A stretch of DNA of 64,000 bases from Lachnospiraceae bacterium. Lineage in GTDB: Bacteria > Bacillota > Clostridia > Lachnospirales > Lachnospiraceae. The position numbers and the translations under genes were made by a program. The stretch spans positions 62,001 to 126,000 of the forward strand of contig SVFN01000006.1 in assembly GCA_015056815.1 (NCBI GenBank). Direction: 5' to 3'. Positions 26,701 to 36,900 of the stretch are shown here, one piece after another (the stretch's first letter is position 1; each line of letters opens with the position of its first letter). The notes below the pieces were generated by a model. That model did no database searches, was not told the origin of the DNA, and saw only the letters and a list, made by a program, of their open reading frames with translations.

Positions 26701-28736
26701 TCAATCTTCTGGATCGCCACATTCAGAGAAGTCATGGCGTTTGTCACCTGTCGCTTGTTCCAGAAGCTGTTTTCAAACTGTACATTTTCAAAGGTAACGC
26801 TGCTGTTGGAGCTGCCTTCTTTTACTGGAGCCTTTACTGTGATCTGTGCCTTTGCCTCATAGTCGGTACCGTTATAGCTTGCCGTTCCTTTGACCGTAAA
26901 GGTACTGCCGGCCTTGGCATAAGCAGACGGATCTACACTCTCCCAGGTAACCGGGATCAGTCTGTCATTGAAGCTCTCCGCAAAGTCATATTTTCCGCCG
27001 GTACTTGTCGTAGGCTCATCGAACTGGATTCCCTTCGCCACAACGGAATCCGGAAGGATCGGTTTCACCCCTTCTGCCGTCGTCGTCACATAGGTCTCGA
27101 TCGCATCCGCTTTTTCATCCGTCACCGTAATATTTACAGTCGCTGTTTTGGTCACGCCGTTTGCGCTGACCTTAAACTGAATGGTCGCAGTACCTTCTTT
27201 CAGCGCCTTGATCGTCGCACTGGTCTGATCCGCAGCACCGTCAATCTCAACAATATCCGCACCGTTTGTTACAGACCATTCACAGGAAGCAGCCTCCGTC
27301 AGACTTGCGGGAGTCACGACACCGGTCAGTTCCATGGTACTGCCGGGTGCAAGTTTCCCGCCTCCGGTGATTGAAGCCCCTGTCAGTTCTTCTGTCAATG
27401 GTGCATTGTAAACCTCCCACTCACTGATCCCGACACCGGTGGCACCACTGGCATCTCTTTCGATGGTCAATCGTAATGCTGTTGTTGTAACTTCGTCAAA
27501 GTTTAGAATATTCCATACCCCGTCGGCGCCGTCCACACCACCGTGAGATACTCCGACCTCGCCGATTTCTTTCCAATCTTCCCCATCCAGGTAAGAAAGC
27601 GTGGCTTTCTTTGGAAATACAACGCCTCCGTCGTTGTAAGCCCACCACATCACGCGCATGGAGGAAACGGTCTGTGGCTCATCCCAGGTCAGCGTTACCG
27701 GCATCGGATAATCGCTTGCGGGTGCGTTCCAGCAGTTCCAGCTTGTAGAAGAATCTCCGCCTGCCAGCTTGCCGTCATTGATGCAGGTGGTCTTGACACC
27801 GTAAATATTCGTATAGGCTGCAGAAGCCGTCGCCGCCAGTGCCAGATTGACCGGTTTCTCCGGTTCGTCTCCTGTTTTTTTCTCTACGGTCACGTTATAG
27901 CTTTTAGTGACCGTTTCGCCCATAAATGTGAAAGTTGCGGTCAATTCAACAGATGTATCCGCATCCTGACGTGTCACAACAGCTTTTCCATCCTCTATTT
28001 TGATCGCTGCATTACCGGATTGCCATGTCACATCCACACCGTTTGCCTTGGATGGCAGGTCAAAATCCGCCGAAGCCTTCTGGGGAAGTGTGAGACCTGC
28101 CGCAGCATCCTTCAACAGCGCAACTGCATCTTCAACATGATATACTTCCCACTCGCTGATCCCGAGACCGGTTGAACCGGTTGCATCTCTTTCGACACTG
28201 AGTCTGAGCGCAGTCGTTGTCACAGCATCAAAGGTAAGATTGTTCCATACACCATTTGCACCGTTTACGTCACCATGCTCAACTCCCACCTCGCCGATTT
28301 CTTTCCATTCTTCTCCATCCAGATAAGAAAGCGTTGCTTTTTTGGGGAATGCGACTCCGCCGCCGTCTGCCCACCACATCACACGCATGGAGGAAACGGT
28401 CTGTGCCTCATCCCAGGTCAGTGTCACCGGCATGGGATAGTCCGTCTCCTTGGCATCCCAGCAGTTCCAGCTCGTAGCCGCATTTGCATCCGCAAGAGCA
28501 CCGTCGTTGATCGACGACTCTTTAATACCCCATACATTGGTGTGGCCGGCCGTTGCCGTTGCCGTCAGCGCCAGATTGACCGCTCCGCCTCCTTCCGTTT
28601 CTCTTTGGATCTGTTTCACTGCCGCCCCCCGCGAGACGGTTGCTGCTGTGGCGGATACCGCCAGTGATGACGGTGTCTCTGCTGTAAACAGCATTGCCGC
28701 AGCCAACAGCACACACATTACTTGTTTTGCTTTCAT
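23739..28736 (-). CDS. Exported GH127 beta-L-arabinofuranosidase, multimodular
   Basis: 1665 residues with signal peptide MKAKQVMCVLLAAAMLFTAE and onward. Two discoidin-like modules (about 45-195 and 290-440) share TNVWGIKESSINDG/TNIYGVKTTCINDG and MPVTLTWDEPQTVSSMRV-type sequence, with an atrophied Ig domain between them. A BIG2-like and a BIG4-like domain precede the GH127 (DUF1680) catalytic domain, about 680-1310. The zinc/nucleophile residues of this family are present: Glu992 and Cys994 in YIEICAA, and Cys1060-Cys1061 in ACCPPN. A third discoidin-like module, a FIVAR domain, a Pro-rich linker and a Lys-rich C-terminal domain follow. GH127 enzymes hydrolyse beta-L-arabinofuranosides as on hydroxyproline-rich plant glycoproteins. 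It is the second gene of the operon. Confidence 0.92.
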   Translation of the reverse strand: MKAKQVMCVLLAAAMLFTAETPSSLAVSATAATVSRGAAVKQIQRETEGGGAVNLALTATATAGHTNVWGIKESSINDGALADANAATSWNCWDAKETDYPMPVTLTWDEAQTVSSMRVMWWADGGGVAFPKKATLSYLDGEEWKEIGEVGVEHGDVNGANGVWNNLTFDAVTTTALRLSVERDATGSTGLGISEWEVYHVEDAVALLKDAAAGLTLPQKASADFDLPSKANGVDVTWQSGNAAIKIEDGKAVVTRQDADTSVELTATFTFMGETVTKSYNVTVEKKTGDEPEKPVNLALAATASAAYTNIYGVKTTCINDGKLAGGDSSTSWNCWNAPASDYPMPVTLTWDEPQTVSSMRVMWWAYNDGGVVFPKKATLSYLDGEDWKEIGEVGVSHGGVDGADGVWNILNFDEVTTTALRLTIERDASGATGVGISEWEVYNAPLTEELTGASITGGGKLAPGSTMELTGVVTPASLTEAASCEWSVTNGADIVEIDGAADQTSATIKALKEGTATIQFKVSANGVTKTATVNITVTDEKADAIETYVTTTAEGVKPILPDSVVAKGIQFDEPTTSTGGKYDFAESFNDRLIPVTWESVDPSAYAKAGSTFTVKGTASYNGTDYEAKAQITVKAPVKEGSSNSSVTFENVQFENSFWNKRQVTNAMTSLNVAIQKIEAASGGEPNFDNAIKKLNGQPYNAFSGYVFQDSDIYKSIEAISYTLSATQNDQDPEVVKKREELQAKLDSWIEKIEKVQYADGYIDTLFTLRSQTFSGGGKPGTHRWWELSNHEMYNAGHFLEGVVAYTRYREGIGSPDYRLYVAGHRFADEIVSLFGPDGTRHEVPGHEEIELALVKFGKLAEEYEGEGAGQKYYDTAKLLIDRRGENSSQRESGYHGGEYSQDATPFKEETNAVGHAVRANYFYTGVTDVATMLPEGDEDRDAYIKSLDTIWDSVTQKKTYITGGIGSATATSSSEGFGADYDLPPDQSYIEICAAIAAANWNQRMNLLHEDGKYADMVEKNLYNSILVGENLDGNLFYYSSLLRVNGGNPRSAWFACACCPPNLMRTIAAASGYMYSVHNKDVFVNMYSGSTGHLTVGGEEINIKQETEYPWNGAVKLTLNIPSGGSDFALKLRIPGWVKEQKNQNVAITRNGKAVSVSEEKGYVTLEGKWEDGDEIMIDIPMEIRMTESNENVKSTKGMIALQRGPIVYCMEKAGNAQLNENIENFDPLNFVIPRDAKLTAEYNEDLLNGVVEITGDVKYATGNGMEMVDAKLQAIPYYAWNNRGDDAEYVPGQAKNSSSKMLIWTTADQPEYKEVGLTSLAKPSVNYNYTGQDASKFADGNDGTFWNGWGDSNLQTSDQWMMYDFGDKKVTLSGTSIWFYDDNGGVMLPKGVKVEYEDAQGSWKEVTPAGEWTLTANQFSELKFEEITTSKIRVTMDHKVGGSGKVAVAVIEWTLDGHLEGAGDVSGLRTAIREALAEDYKKSDYTEESWAKYTEALQKAETASSDLSLSQEQFDAAKAALEEAVKGLVKAETKPDQPDKPDQPSVDPKPNPQPSNPTVTTQKHAQTMTVKTAVKKVKLSKLKKKKQTVSAITVKGAQGMVSYTKVKKGSSNKLSINKKTGKITVKKGTKKGTYKIRVTVKAAGNANFLPAEKTVTVKVKVK

Positions 28737-28760
28737 AGTTTTCTTTCCTTTCTTTTTTAT

Positions 28761-28805
28761 AGTATCTGCCCGGGGCTTTTGCGCCCCCCGGACAGTTACG
28801 ATACT
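28761..28805 (-). other. Intercistronic stem-loop between the two DUF1680-type glycosidase genes
   Basis: CTGCCCGGGGC pairs with the CCCCGGACAG region, and the stem can be extended by AGTATC/GATACT. It occupies most of the 78-nt gap. A T-poor minus-strand flank argues against a full terminator; mRNA processing or attenuation is possible. Confidence 0.5.
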
Positions 28806-28814
28806 TTATTGGTT

Positions 28815-31800
28815 TTATTTGATCTTTACTTTCACCGTCTTTGAAAAATCGGAAGTAACGTTCTTTCCGTTTAGTTTTGCGAAGGCCTTTACTTTATAGA
28901 AGTACGTTCCCTTCTTCATTTTCTTGAATACCTTCTTTAAGTTCTTCGCAGACCTCACGGTTGCCACCTTTTTAAACTTCCCGTTCTTCTTCGCAGCGCG
29001 GTAAATCTCATAGCCCTGTGCTCCGGCTACCTTCTTACAAGTGATCGTCACCTGTTTTTTCTTTCCATTTACCTTTGCTTTTACCTTGGACGGTTTGGCA
29101 AGGGTTGTGGCCACAGGTGTCGTCGGAGTCGTAACACTGCCGCCGGTGGAAGGTTTGTCATTTCCGCCGGAAGGAGTCGGTGCGGGTGTCGGTGTATCCG
29201 ATCCGCTTTCCTTCTTTTTCAGTGCTTCTTTGGCATTCTTTACTGCCGCTACCGCCGCTTTGATCTCCTGTGCCGTCGCATCTTCTTTCTCCAGCACTTC
29301 CTTTAGTCCTTCCACTGCCTTTGCAAATTCTGCATAGCTTTCAGAAGTAAACTCATCTGCCGTGATCGTTGCCGCATCTTCTGCAACGCCCTGTGCCTCT
29401 GTAATTGCTTCCTCTTTCGCCGCTTCTTCTTCCGTCATCTCATAGCTGACTTTCCAGCGGTAAATGCCCATGGCTTGTGAACCGCTTCTGACTGTCATCA
29501 CCAGCTTCACGCTGTCTGTCTGTACCGTATCCAACAGGATCGTATTGTAAGCATCTTTCTTGCTCGCATCGGAAAGAGCGGTCAGCATATTCGCCTCCTG
29601 CCACTCTCCCTTTGCATCCTGATACAGCACCTTCATTGCCGAAGGAATCTGTGTACCGGCACCATCGTCATACCAGAAGATGTCAAACCGGTTGAATTTC
29701 ACCGGATTATCCCAGGAATATTGCAGATAATGCTCGCTGCCTTCGTCCTGCGGCCAGTTGCCCCAGCCTTTGCCGGTACCGTCTGCGGATTTCGTCGGTT
29801 CCCAGTCTTTGCACACGCCGTCCACAGTCTCCCAGCTTGCTGTATAATCAGAGCTTGCCGTCGCAGAAAATTCCAAATGTGCAGGGTCTGCTGCCGGAGG
29901 ATTGATCAGTCCAAAGCTTCCCTCCACCGTCACATTCGCTTTCACATTTTTAACCGTGTAGGTATTATCCTCACCGATTGTTACTGTCTCGCCGTTTACG
30001 ATGAGTTTCTTCACCTTGTACCCCTCTGCCGGAGCCGCCGTGATCACAAGATCCGTTCCTTCCTTTATCAGCTCGCCGCTTAAGGTAAAGGTACCGTATT
30101 TCGGTGTCGCGTTTGAGACCGTCGCCTCATACCATGCACTTCCGTCGTCCGCCGCCGTGATCACTTTGAAGTAAGCGTCATAAGCCTCTGTCGCAAATTC
30201 CGGTGAGAACATCGGTGCAAACTGATATTTGTTGGCCGTCAGATTCGGCAGCTTCGTGGTCGGATTGACACTCGCCTTCACGGAATCGGGAAGATTCGCG
30301 GAGAGTACCAGTGTCTTCCAGTTCGTGCTGCTCTCCTTTGCTGCCATGACAAACGGGCCGTACATTAAGCTTGCCACAGTGGAAGTACCGATCTGATCCG
30401 GCGTCTTGTCCAGATGGATCGTCCACGGCATATGGATGTCGATCACATCGCCCGCTTTGATATCCTTTAATCTGAAATAAGTGCTGACCGCAGGCTTCTC
30501 TGCCTTCACTTCACCGTTTACTTTGACTTCAAATCCTTCCGTCGCCCAATAGGGAACTCGTAACAGCATGTCAAAACTCTGTGTCGGTATTCCATTCATC
30601 GCTTCTACCTTAAGCTGAGTGTCTTCCGACGGATACTGCATCGTTTGTACGACTTTGACGCCTTTTGCTCCCCAGGTAACGGTAGTCGGCATATAAAGTC
30701 CGACGTAAAGCTCGTTTGCCGTCTTCACATAAGCTGCCTCCTGGTATTTCACATGGTTCTCCATACCGGTGCCGTGACAGCAGGTGAAAGAATCATAATC
30801 GCCGCCGTACCCTCTGGTCGATCCCGGTCCGATCGGCAGCATATAGGTCGTTCCGTTGTGGCGGTACGCTGTCACGTTCGGCGTCTGGGACGCTAAGATC
30901 TGATTCGTGAGGGTTCTCTCATAATAATCCATATAATCCGCGTTGGACGGATCGTAGTTATTCAGCATCTTCGTCAGCTTCAACAGATTGTAAGCCGCAC
31001 AGGTCTCACAGTTGGTAGTACCGGAAATACTGTTTGCCTGTCTGTAAGGCTGTGTGAATTTCTCGCCGGTACCCACGCCGCCGATGGAATACGCATATCT
31101 GGAAACAACCATCTGCCAGAAGTTCTCCGCGATATCATAATACTTCACCTCCGGCTCACCCTTCTGTACCGTCGCCTCATAGGTCTTAAGCGCGCCGATG
31201 ATCTGCGGAATATGCTGGTTGGCATGTCTGCCCTGGATATCGTCCACGTTCACTGCCAGCTTGTCAAAGAATTTCGTGTTGTCAAATAATTTAGCGCCTT
31301 TTAAGAAGGTCTCATCCTCCGTATACAGATACAGGGTTGCCAGGGATTCGTTGAAGCCGCCAAACTCTCCCGCAATGTACATATCCCACATCTTCGTAAG
31401 CTGTTCCTGCGAGCAGGCGTTCAGCCTGTTGCATACCCATTTGCCGAGAGCCTCCGCCGTCTCCAGCGCTTCCTCATTGCCGGTATAGGTGTAAGCATCC
31501 AAAAGCCCCGCCATGATCTTATGTAAGGTATAATACGGCGCCCAGATCTGTGCATATGGTGTGTATTTCTCCAACAATGCAAACTGATCCGGCGAATAAG
31601 CGCTTAAGAAACCTTCGCCCCACTCGTTCGGGTTCGTGCTCCATACGGACTGATCCACGCCCTTTGAGGTAAAGGCTGCCGCATCCCCCTTGGAGAGCTT
31701 CTGCATTTCTCTGAGCTCATGGATCACATAATCCAGATTCTCCTTGATCGTCTCATCCTTCGTGGAAGCATAGGCTAAAGACAATGCGGAAAGATAATGT

Positions 31801-33638
31801 CCGGTGGAATGCCCTCTCAGAAGTCCTGTCGGCTCATCCCATCCGCCCAAAGGACTGACGTTTTTGATCTTATCGGTCATTCCAAAGGTCTTGTAGAAGT
31901 TGTATAACATTCTGTCTTTGTCAAGCAGCTTCAGATAAGCCAGATCCCTGTCGCGGTTCTCGGTCAAAATCGAGCCCTCACCGTCCAGTGAGATATCGGT
32001 CAAATCAAAGTTGGAAGAAACCACCGTTTTTGCCACTTCTTCCTTGTCAACAACCGTCACGTTCGCTGTGAGCTTTTCCTTCTCATCGACGATGCTTCCC
32101 TCGACGGTAAAGTTTCCTTCCTCGCTGTATTTTTCAGCATCGATCGCTGCCGGCCAGACTGCCTTTACCCTGCCTTCGCTTCCGTCCGAATAGTGAACCC
32201 GCACGAAATTCGGCAGCAAAGGACTGTGTCCTTTCAGGGTTACTACCTCGATCTTATCCACTTCACTGATGGCTACCGCTTCCTTATAGGCAAGCACTGT
32301 CGCATCAAAGGAGACTTCTTTGCTCTTATCATTCTTCTTCACGGTCGCGATGAGTCTGCCTGTGGCATTTTCACTTCCGACTTCCGGTCTTTTGACGATC
32401 GCCTGTGCACCCTCTACCGTGATCGCAGAGTTTTCACTTTTCCAGGTGACCACAGAACCGTTTTTACCGGTAAGCGGCAGTACAAAATCAGACATCAGGG
32501 CAGTCAGATCCGGTACCTCTCCCACCAAACCTTCTGCATCCTGTTCCACCACTGCCTGGTCTGACAGCTCTGCCAAAACAGTTACCGGAAATTCTTTGGT
32601 GTCGGATTTACCCTGATAGGTGATCGTTGCCTTCAGACTGCCTGCGGCATCACTCTGTCCCACTGCCGGTCGTGTGATCTTCGCCTTGCCGTCCGTGATG
32701 GTAATCGCACTGTTTGTACTTTCCCAGGTAATAGCCGATCCGTTCGCTCCCTTTTTGGGAAGCTCCAGATCCTCTGTGACCGCTGAGAGATCTCCAAGTA
32801 CCAGTTCTGCCTTGTCCGCTGCCACGATCCCTTCGTCCGTCACATCATACATGGCAGAGATCTCCTCTGCCGAAAGTGCCTTGTCATAAATCTTGATCTC
32901 CGCAAACTCTCCCGCTGTCGGAGCATCGCCAAAATTACTGTAACCGACATAATTGCCGGTGGTCTCACCAAGATCCGCGATCTGTATCCCCGTATCCTTT
33001 GTGCCGACTAACTGTCCATTCTCATACAAAGACATCTGTGTGCCATCCATGACAACCGTGGTAAGCACCCAGCGGTTCTTCGCAATTCCCGCTCCCTTGC
33101 TGACGCCCGCCTCCTTTGACCAGCCGCCTGTGGTGATCGCCGAAGCGTAGCCTTTAAATCCTTCATTCGCTCCGTCTGAGAGCAGATACATATATTTGGA
33201 CGTGCCTGTCCCGATATCCCAGATCCGCTGGTATGCGGTGTCTGTCGTAAGTCTTACCCACATACTGATGGTGGCGTCCTCACTCTGGTTCAACACGTTG
33301 TCCGGCAGTTTCAGATAGGTTCCGTCTGCTCCACCGGGAAGCTTCAACGCTTTTACCTCTTTTCCGTAAAGATTGACATCGTGAATCTCATAATTGCCCT
33401 CCGGCTTCCCGTTAACACGGGCGATCTGCCCGGAATTCATATTGCCGGATGCATCGTTGATCTCCGTGGCAAAGCTGTTCTGCAACACGAAATCGTAATA
33501 CAGCTTCAGTCCGTCTTCCGGATTTGCTGCTTTGACACGGGCCAGACTGCCCATGCCGGAAAACGTCCCTGTGAATACAATAGCTGTACTTAATCCAAAG
33601 GACAGGATCCGTTTTCCAAGTGTGTGTTTCCCTCCCAT
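28815..33638 (-). CDS. Exported DUF1680 (GH146/GH127-related) beta-L-arabinofuranosidase, multimodular
   Basis: 1607 residues. A signal peptide precedes a LamG/concanavalin-like domain (about 45-255; LYYDF, TISMWVRL). Two atrophied Ig domains and a BIG4 domain lead into the DUF1680 catalytic region (about 545-1130). That region contains GGFNES, Glu878 and Cys880 in NCETCAAYN, and Cys953-Cys954 in TCCHGTGMEN, the zinc-thiolate site of the GH127/GH146 clan. Downstream are a small beta repeat (GYKVKKLIVNGE), a discoidin-like module, a FIVAR domain, a Pro/Gly linker and a basic fibronectin-III-like domain. ATG 33638 is chosen for GGAGAAG at the right distance. GH146 is favoured over GH127 because of the GGFNE and CCHGTG motifs, but the family line is a judgement. 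It is the first gene of the operon. Confidence 0.88.
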   Translation of the reverse strand: MGGKHTLGKRILSFGLSTAIVFTGTFSGMGSLARVKAANPEDGLKLYYDFVLQNSFATEINDASGNMNSGQIARVNGKPEGNYEIHDVNLYGKEVKALKLPGGADGTYLKLPDNVLNQSEDATISMWVRLTTDTAYQRIWDIGTGTSKYMYLLSDGANEGFKGYASAITTGGWSKEAGVSKGAGIAKNRWVLTTVVMDGTQMSLYENGQLVGTKDTGIQIADLGETTGNYVGYSNFGDAPTAGEFAEIKIYDKALSAEEISAMYDVTDEGIVAADKAELVLGDLSAVTEDLELPKKGANGSAITWESTNSAITITDGKAKITRPAVGQSDAAGSLKATITYQGKSDTKEFPVTVLAELSDQAVVEQDAEGLVGEVPDLTALMSDFVLPLTGKNGSVVTWKSENSAITVEGAQAIVKRPEVGSENATGRLIATVKKNDKSKEVSFDATVLAYKEAVAISEVDKIEVVTLKGHSPLLPNFVRVHYSDGSEGRVKAVWPAAIDAEKYSEEGNFTVEGSIVDEKEKLTANVTVVDKEEVAKTVVSSNFDLTDISLDGEGSILTENRDRDLAYLKLLDKDRMLYNFYKTFGMTDKIKNVSPLGGWDEPTGLLRGHSTGHYLSALSLAYASTKDETIKENLDYVIHELREMQKLSKGDAAAFTSKGVDQSVWSTNPNEWGEGFLSAYSPDQFALLEKYTPYAQIWAPYYTLHKIMAGLLDAYTYTGNEEALETAEALGKWVCNRLNACSQEQLTKMWDMYIAGEFGGFNESLATLYLYTEDETFLKGAKLFDNTKFFDKLAVNVDDIQGRHANQHIPQIIGALKTYEATVQKGEPEVKYYDIAENFWQMVVSRYAYSIGGVGTGEKFTQPYRQANSISGTTNCETCAAYNLLKLTKMLNNYDPSNADYMDYYERTLTNQILASQTPNVTAYRHNGTTYMLPIGPGSTRGYGGDYDSFTCCHGTGMENHVKYQEAAYVKTANELYVGLYMPTTVTWGAKGVKVVQTMQYPSEDTQLKVEAMNGIPTQSFDMLLRVPYWATEGFEVKVNGEVKAEKPAVSTYFRLKDIKAGDVIDIHMPWTIHLDKTPDQIGTSTVASLMYGPFVMAAKESSTNWKTLVLSANLPDSVKASVNPTTKLPNLTANKYQFAPMFSPEFATEAYDAYFKVITAADDGSAWYEATVSNATPKYGTFTLSGELIKEGTDLVITAAPAEGYKVKKLIVNGETVTIGEDNTYTVKNVKANVTVEGSFGLINPPAADPAHLEFSATASSDYTASWETVDGVCKDWEPTKSADGTGKGWGNWPQDEGSEHYLQYSWDNPVKFNRFDIFWYDDGAGTQIPSAMKVLYQDAKGEWQEANMLTALSDASKKDAYNTILLDTVQTDSVKLVMTVRSGSQAMGIYRWKVSYEMTEEEAAKEEAITEAQGVAEDAATITADEFTSESYAEFAKAVEGLKEVLEKEDATAQEIKAAVAAVKNAKEALKKKESGSDTPTPAPTPSGGNDKPSTGGSVTTPTTPVATTLAKPSKVKAKVNGKKKQVTITCKKVAGAQGYEIYRAAKKNGKFKKVATVRSAKNLKKVFKKMKKGTYFYKVKAFAKLNGKNVTSDFSKTVKVKIK

Positions 33639-33682
33639 AAATACTTCTCCTTCCATATACAAAATCTTCGGCCTCTCCGTCT

Positions 33683-33702
33683 CCGGTTAAACGTTTAACC
33701 GG
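33683..33702. promoter_or_regulatory. LacI-type operator
   Basis: CCGGTTAAACGTTTAACCGG is a perfect 20-bp palindrome with the central CG typical of LacI/GalR-family operators. It lies 45 nt before the first glycosidase gene and downstream of the predicted -10, a position suited to repression. Confidence 0.8.
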
Positions 33703-33760
33703 ATAACAAAAAAGAAAATGCAGATAGGACAAATTGCACTGTCTGCAACCGACATTTAGT

Positions 33761-33769
33761 ATTATATCA
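33761..33769 (-). promoter_or_regulatory. Extended -10 promoter of the glycosidase operon
   Basis: The minus strand reads TGATATAAT, an extended -10 (TGN-TATAAT). There is no good -35 at 17 bp, consistent with an extended -10 promoter. The operator at 33683-33702 would lie about 50-70 nt downstream of the start of transcription. The remainder of 33703-33874 shows no gene. Confidence 0.6.
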
Positions 33770-33874
33770 CAGCAATTTACAAAGGATAAGTGGAATTATT
33801 GACGATTTGAATTGGATATTTTTGGTGGTTTTTTATAGTCCTAAAGACTTATGCCGTGTTTTTTACACAAAATA

Positions 33875-33905
33875 ACAGAAAGCGGTGTTTTCCACCGCTT
33901 TCTGT
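33875..33905 (-). terminator. Terminator of the peptide-exporter operon
   Basis: A perfect 13-bp stem, ACAGAAAGCGGTG with CACCGCTTTCTGT, and a 5-nt loop, 20 nt after the stop of the propeller-MFS gene. On the minus strand TTATTTTG follows. Confidence 0.8.
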
Positions 33906-33925
33906 CATCTTGTGCAGGAACAATC

Positions 33926-36900
33926 CTATTTTTTGTTTCGTCCTTCGCTACCCGCAAACACGGCCAGCATCACAGCAGAGGCACCGGTGAGGATCCACAT
34001 GCCGCTGATAAAGCCGATCCGTGAGATCGCACCGAACACGACCGTTCCAAGTGACTCTCCCATGTTGTCTGCAAAATTGTAATAACCCATGGCTTTATCA
34101 TCCCCCATTTCATCCACCTTCGGCTGGGCACAGAATACGAGTTCTCTGGTCGTCGCACCAAAGCTCTTTGCAGCCCCAAGCATAAACAAGGCAAATGCCA
34201 GCATATACAGGTTCTGGAAATAACCAAATACCAATACGGCTCCCAGTGACAAAGCACTGGAAAGATAAATGGACGCCTTTCCCAGATGCTTCATGCACAC
34301 ATCCGTCAGGGCTCCGCTCATAAAGATACCTACCAGACAGTTCATTACTAAAAACAGACTGGTCTGGGACTCCGTCAATCCGTAAGAATCGCCAAACACC
34401 GGCAGGAAATAGCTGGTAAAACCGTTTACGATCACATAAGGGATCACAACCAGCAATAAGAACCCGAGTATCTGCATGGAGAAAAGCGGATTGACTTTCT
34501 TTCCCGTCTGCGTCCTTCCCGCGTTTTTCCCCTCTTTTTTCTTTGTTGTTTCTCTCTTTTCCATCTGTGCCGCCATCTTAAAGTGTCTGCCGACGATCAG
34601 GATCAGGATCCCAAGTGCCAGCCATAATCCGCCTGACACGAAGAACATATGCCCCTCGCCCAGATCCTCTGCCAAAGTAGCCCCGACTACGGTTCCACAG
34701 ATCATGCCCGACAGCATTGTTCCGTTGATGATCGCGAAACCGTCTGTCTGATCCTGTTCATTTTCCTGATTGGCAACGATGATGGAAAGTCCGTTCATGA
34801 CCAGACCGCATCCGATACCGTTTAATAATAAGCCGCCCGCAGCCATCCACCAGTTCATGGAAAGTGCCATGCAGGAATCCCCGATCACGCAGCAGATTCC
34901 TCCAAGAAACATCGTAAACCGGAATCCCAGCTTCCTTAACAGCCCCGTACAGAACACCGCCATGATACCGATCATGGCAAAATTGACGGTAAGCGGCAGA
35001 GATGCCGCAAGCTCCTCCGAAAACGGAAGCGATTCTTTATAGAAGCTTCCGACATAGACCGGCAGGAAACTGGTCGGCATATTGTAGGCAAGCGCACAGA
35101 AAAACGTGAGGATCCGTAAAAACGGAATAGGGAAAATATCTTTCCCGACCATATTTCTTCTATTTTTCCAATGCTTAAGATCACTGGTAAAGGCATATGC
35201 TTCATTGAGGAAGAATACACCAATGACCAACGCCAAAAGAATGTGTACCATGATCTCCATACGCATCTGATCCACAATGCCCGTCAGCGTATCCGACACC
35301 ATGCCGATCTCTACAACACCGATGACTTCACCGTCCGTTCCGATAACCGGAGATTTGGCATAGACGTACGATCCGGTCGCATCGGCCTTGCCGTCATTGA
35401 TGAAGATCTTTTTCGTCTCATATACCTGTCTGACTTCGTGACGTTCTTTCTCATCCAATGGATAATAAGCACCGATGGAATTATCCAGATAGGCAAATGC
35501 ATAACATCTGTCACCCACCATTTTTACCAGATTGCAGTACATATTTCCACTGTAATCGCTCGTCGTATCGATCAACTGCTCCATATTGTATCGCAGCACC
35601 TCATAATTCTCCGACTGGTAATCTGCCGGATACTGCACGGCAGCGAACGCTTCCTTATCAATAATGTTCGAGGCAATCTGTGTCACCGTACAAATCCCGT
35701 TGATCTGAGAGTCAATGTAATTATCCCGGAATTTATTCAGCATACTGGTCATGACAAAGAGACCCGAAAACATCACGCCTCCGATCAGTATGATACTTGC
35801 CTTATTCTTCTGCAATACGCCGGCTTTCAGAAGATACAGTAAAAGCACGAGCAAATAATAACAGCATATGGCAAGTGCCAGCATTCCCGTCACATAACGC
35901 AATACCAAAAAGCACTGCAACGAAGCAGTATAAGGGATTGTTTCATACGTTCTGCACATACCATCCGATACACGGATCACTGCAAAACCGACATTTGTCG
36001 TGATACACAACATCGTCTCCCCATCCACATCCACAGCATTGATTGTCTGCAAAACAGCTTCATTCATATCCAAACCGGTCAGTTTCTGCAAGTCTTTTGC
36101 ATCATATGCAAGTTTCAGTTTGGTTTTGTTCACTTGCATTTCTTCCCCGACGGTCTCTTCTGTTATCGAATAAACTGACTGATTGCAAATATCTGTCATA
36201 TAAGGCATGCCATCCGACGCAATAGTCATCTGATACGGCAGCAGATAGTTATAGGCGCCGATTGCGTATACCCTTCTCTGCTCTGCGCCTTCCAGGGCAT
36301 AAACATCTCCTCGTTTGCTGATCACATAGACTTTATCCGGGGCTTCCACCGAAACATACTGGGCACTCTCTGCTTCCTCCCATTCAATCGATTGGACTTT
36401 CCTTGCCTCTGTATCATCGGGCTCTGCCTGCCAGACCTCTATCACGGGACTGGTTGGATCCACTGCTGCAAAAGCCACTCCGTCTCCCATTTTACGAAGG
36501 GAAAATAAATGTTTTTTGGTTACCATGCATTCTGAATAATCTGCATCATAAATCACATCCTTAAAGTGTCCCTTCGGATCAAAACGCAAGATCCGCTCCA
36601 TTGCGATACCCAGTCCGGTATCATTCCACTGTACATCCGATACATAGATATTGCCCTGTGCATCCACCGCCACTTCATTTGCCTCTCCAAAGGTATCTTC
36701 TTCATGTGTGGCATACGACATCCGTGCTGTGATCTTCCCCTCTTTTGAAATCTTCAAAAGCTCGCTCTTGCCGGCATTGATCACATAGATATTACCGGCT
36801 TCATCCATGGAGGTATAATAAGGACTGTCGATCCCTCTGTGAAGGATCCCTTCATAGGGTAAAAACCACCAGTCTAACAGCGCGAACACCAGTAAAAATG

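Noticed and set aside
33719-33747. Imperfect inverted repeat TGCAGA/TGTCTGCA resembling part of the palindromic element (also GTGCAGACA near 11946)
   Set aside because: The terminal CCGTATCC/GGATACTG ends are missing, so it was not counted as a copy.
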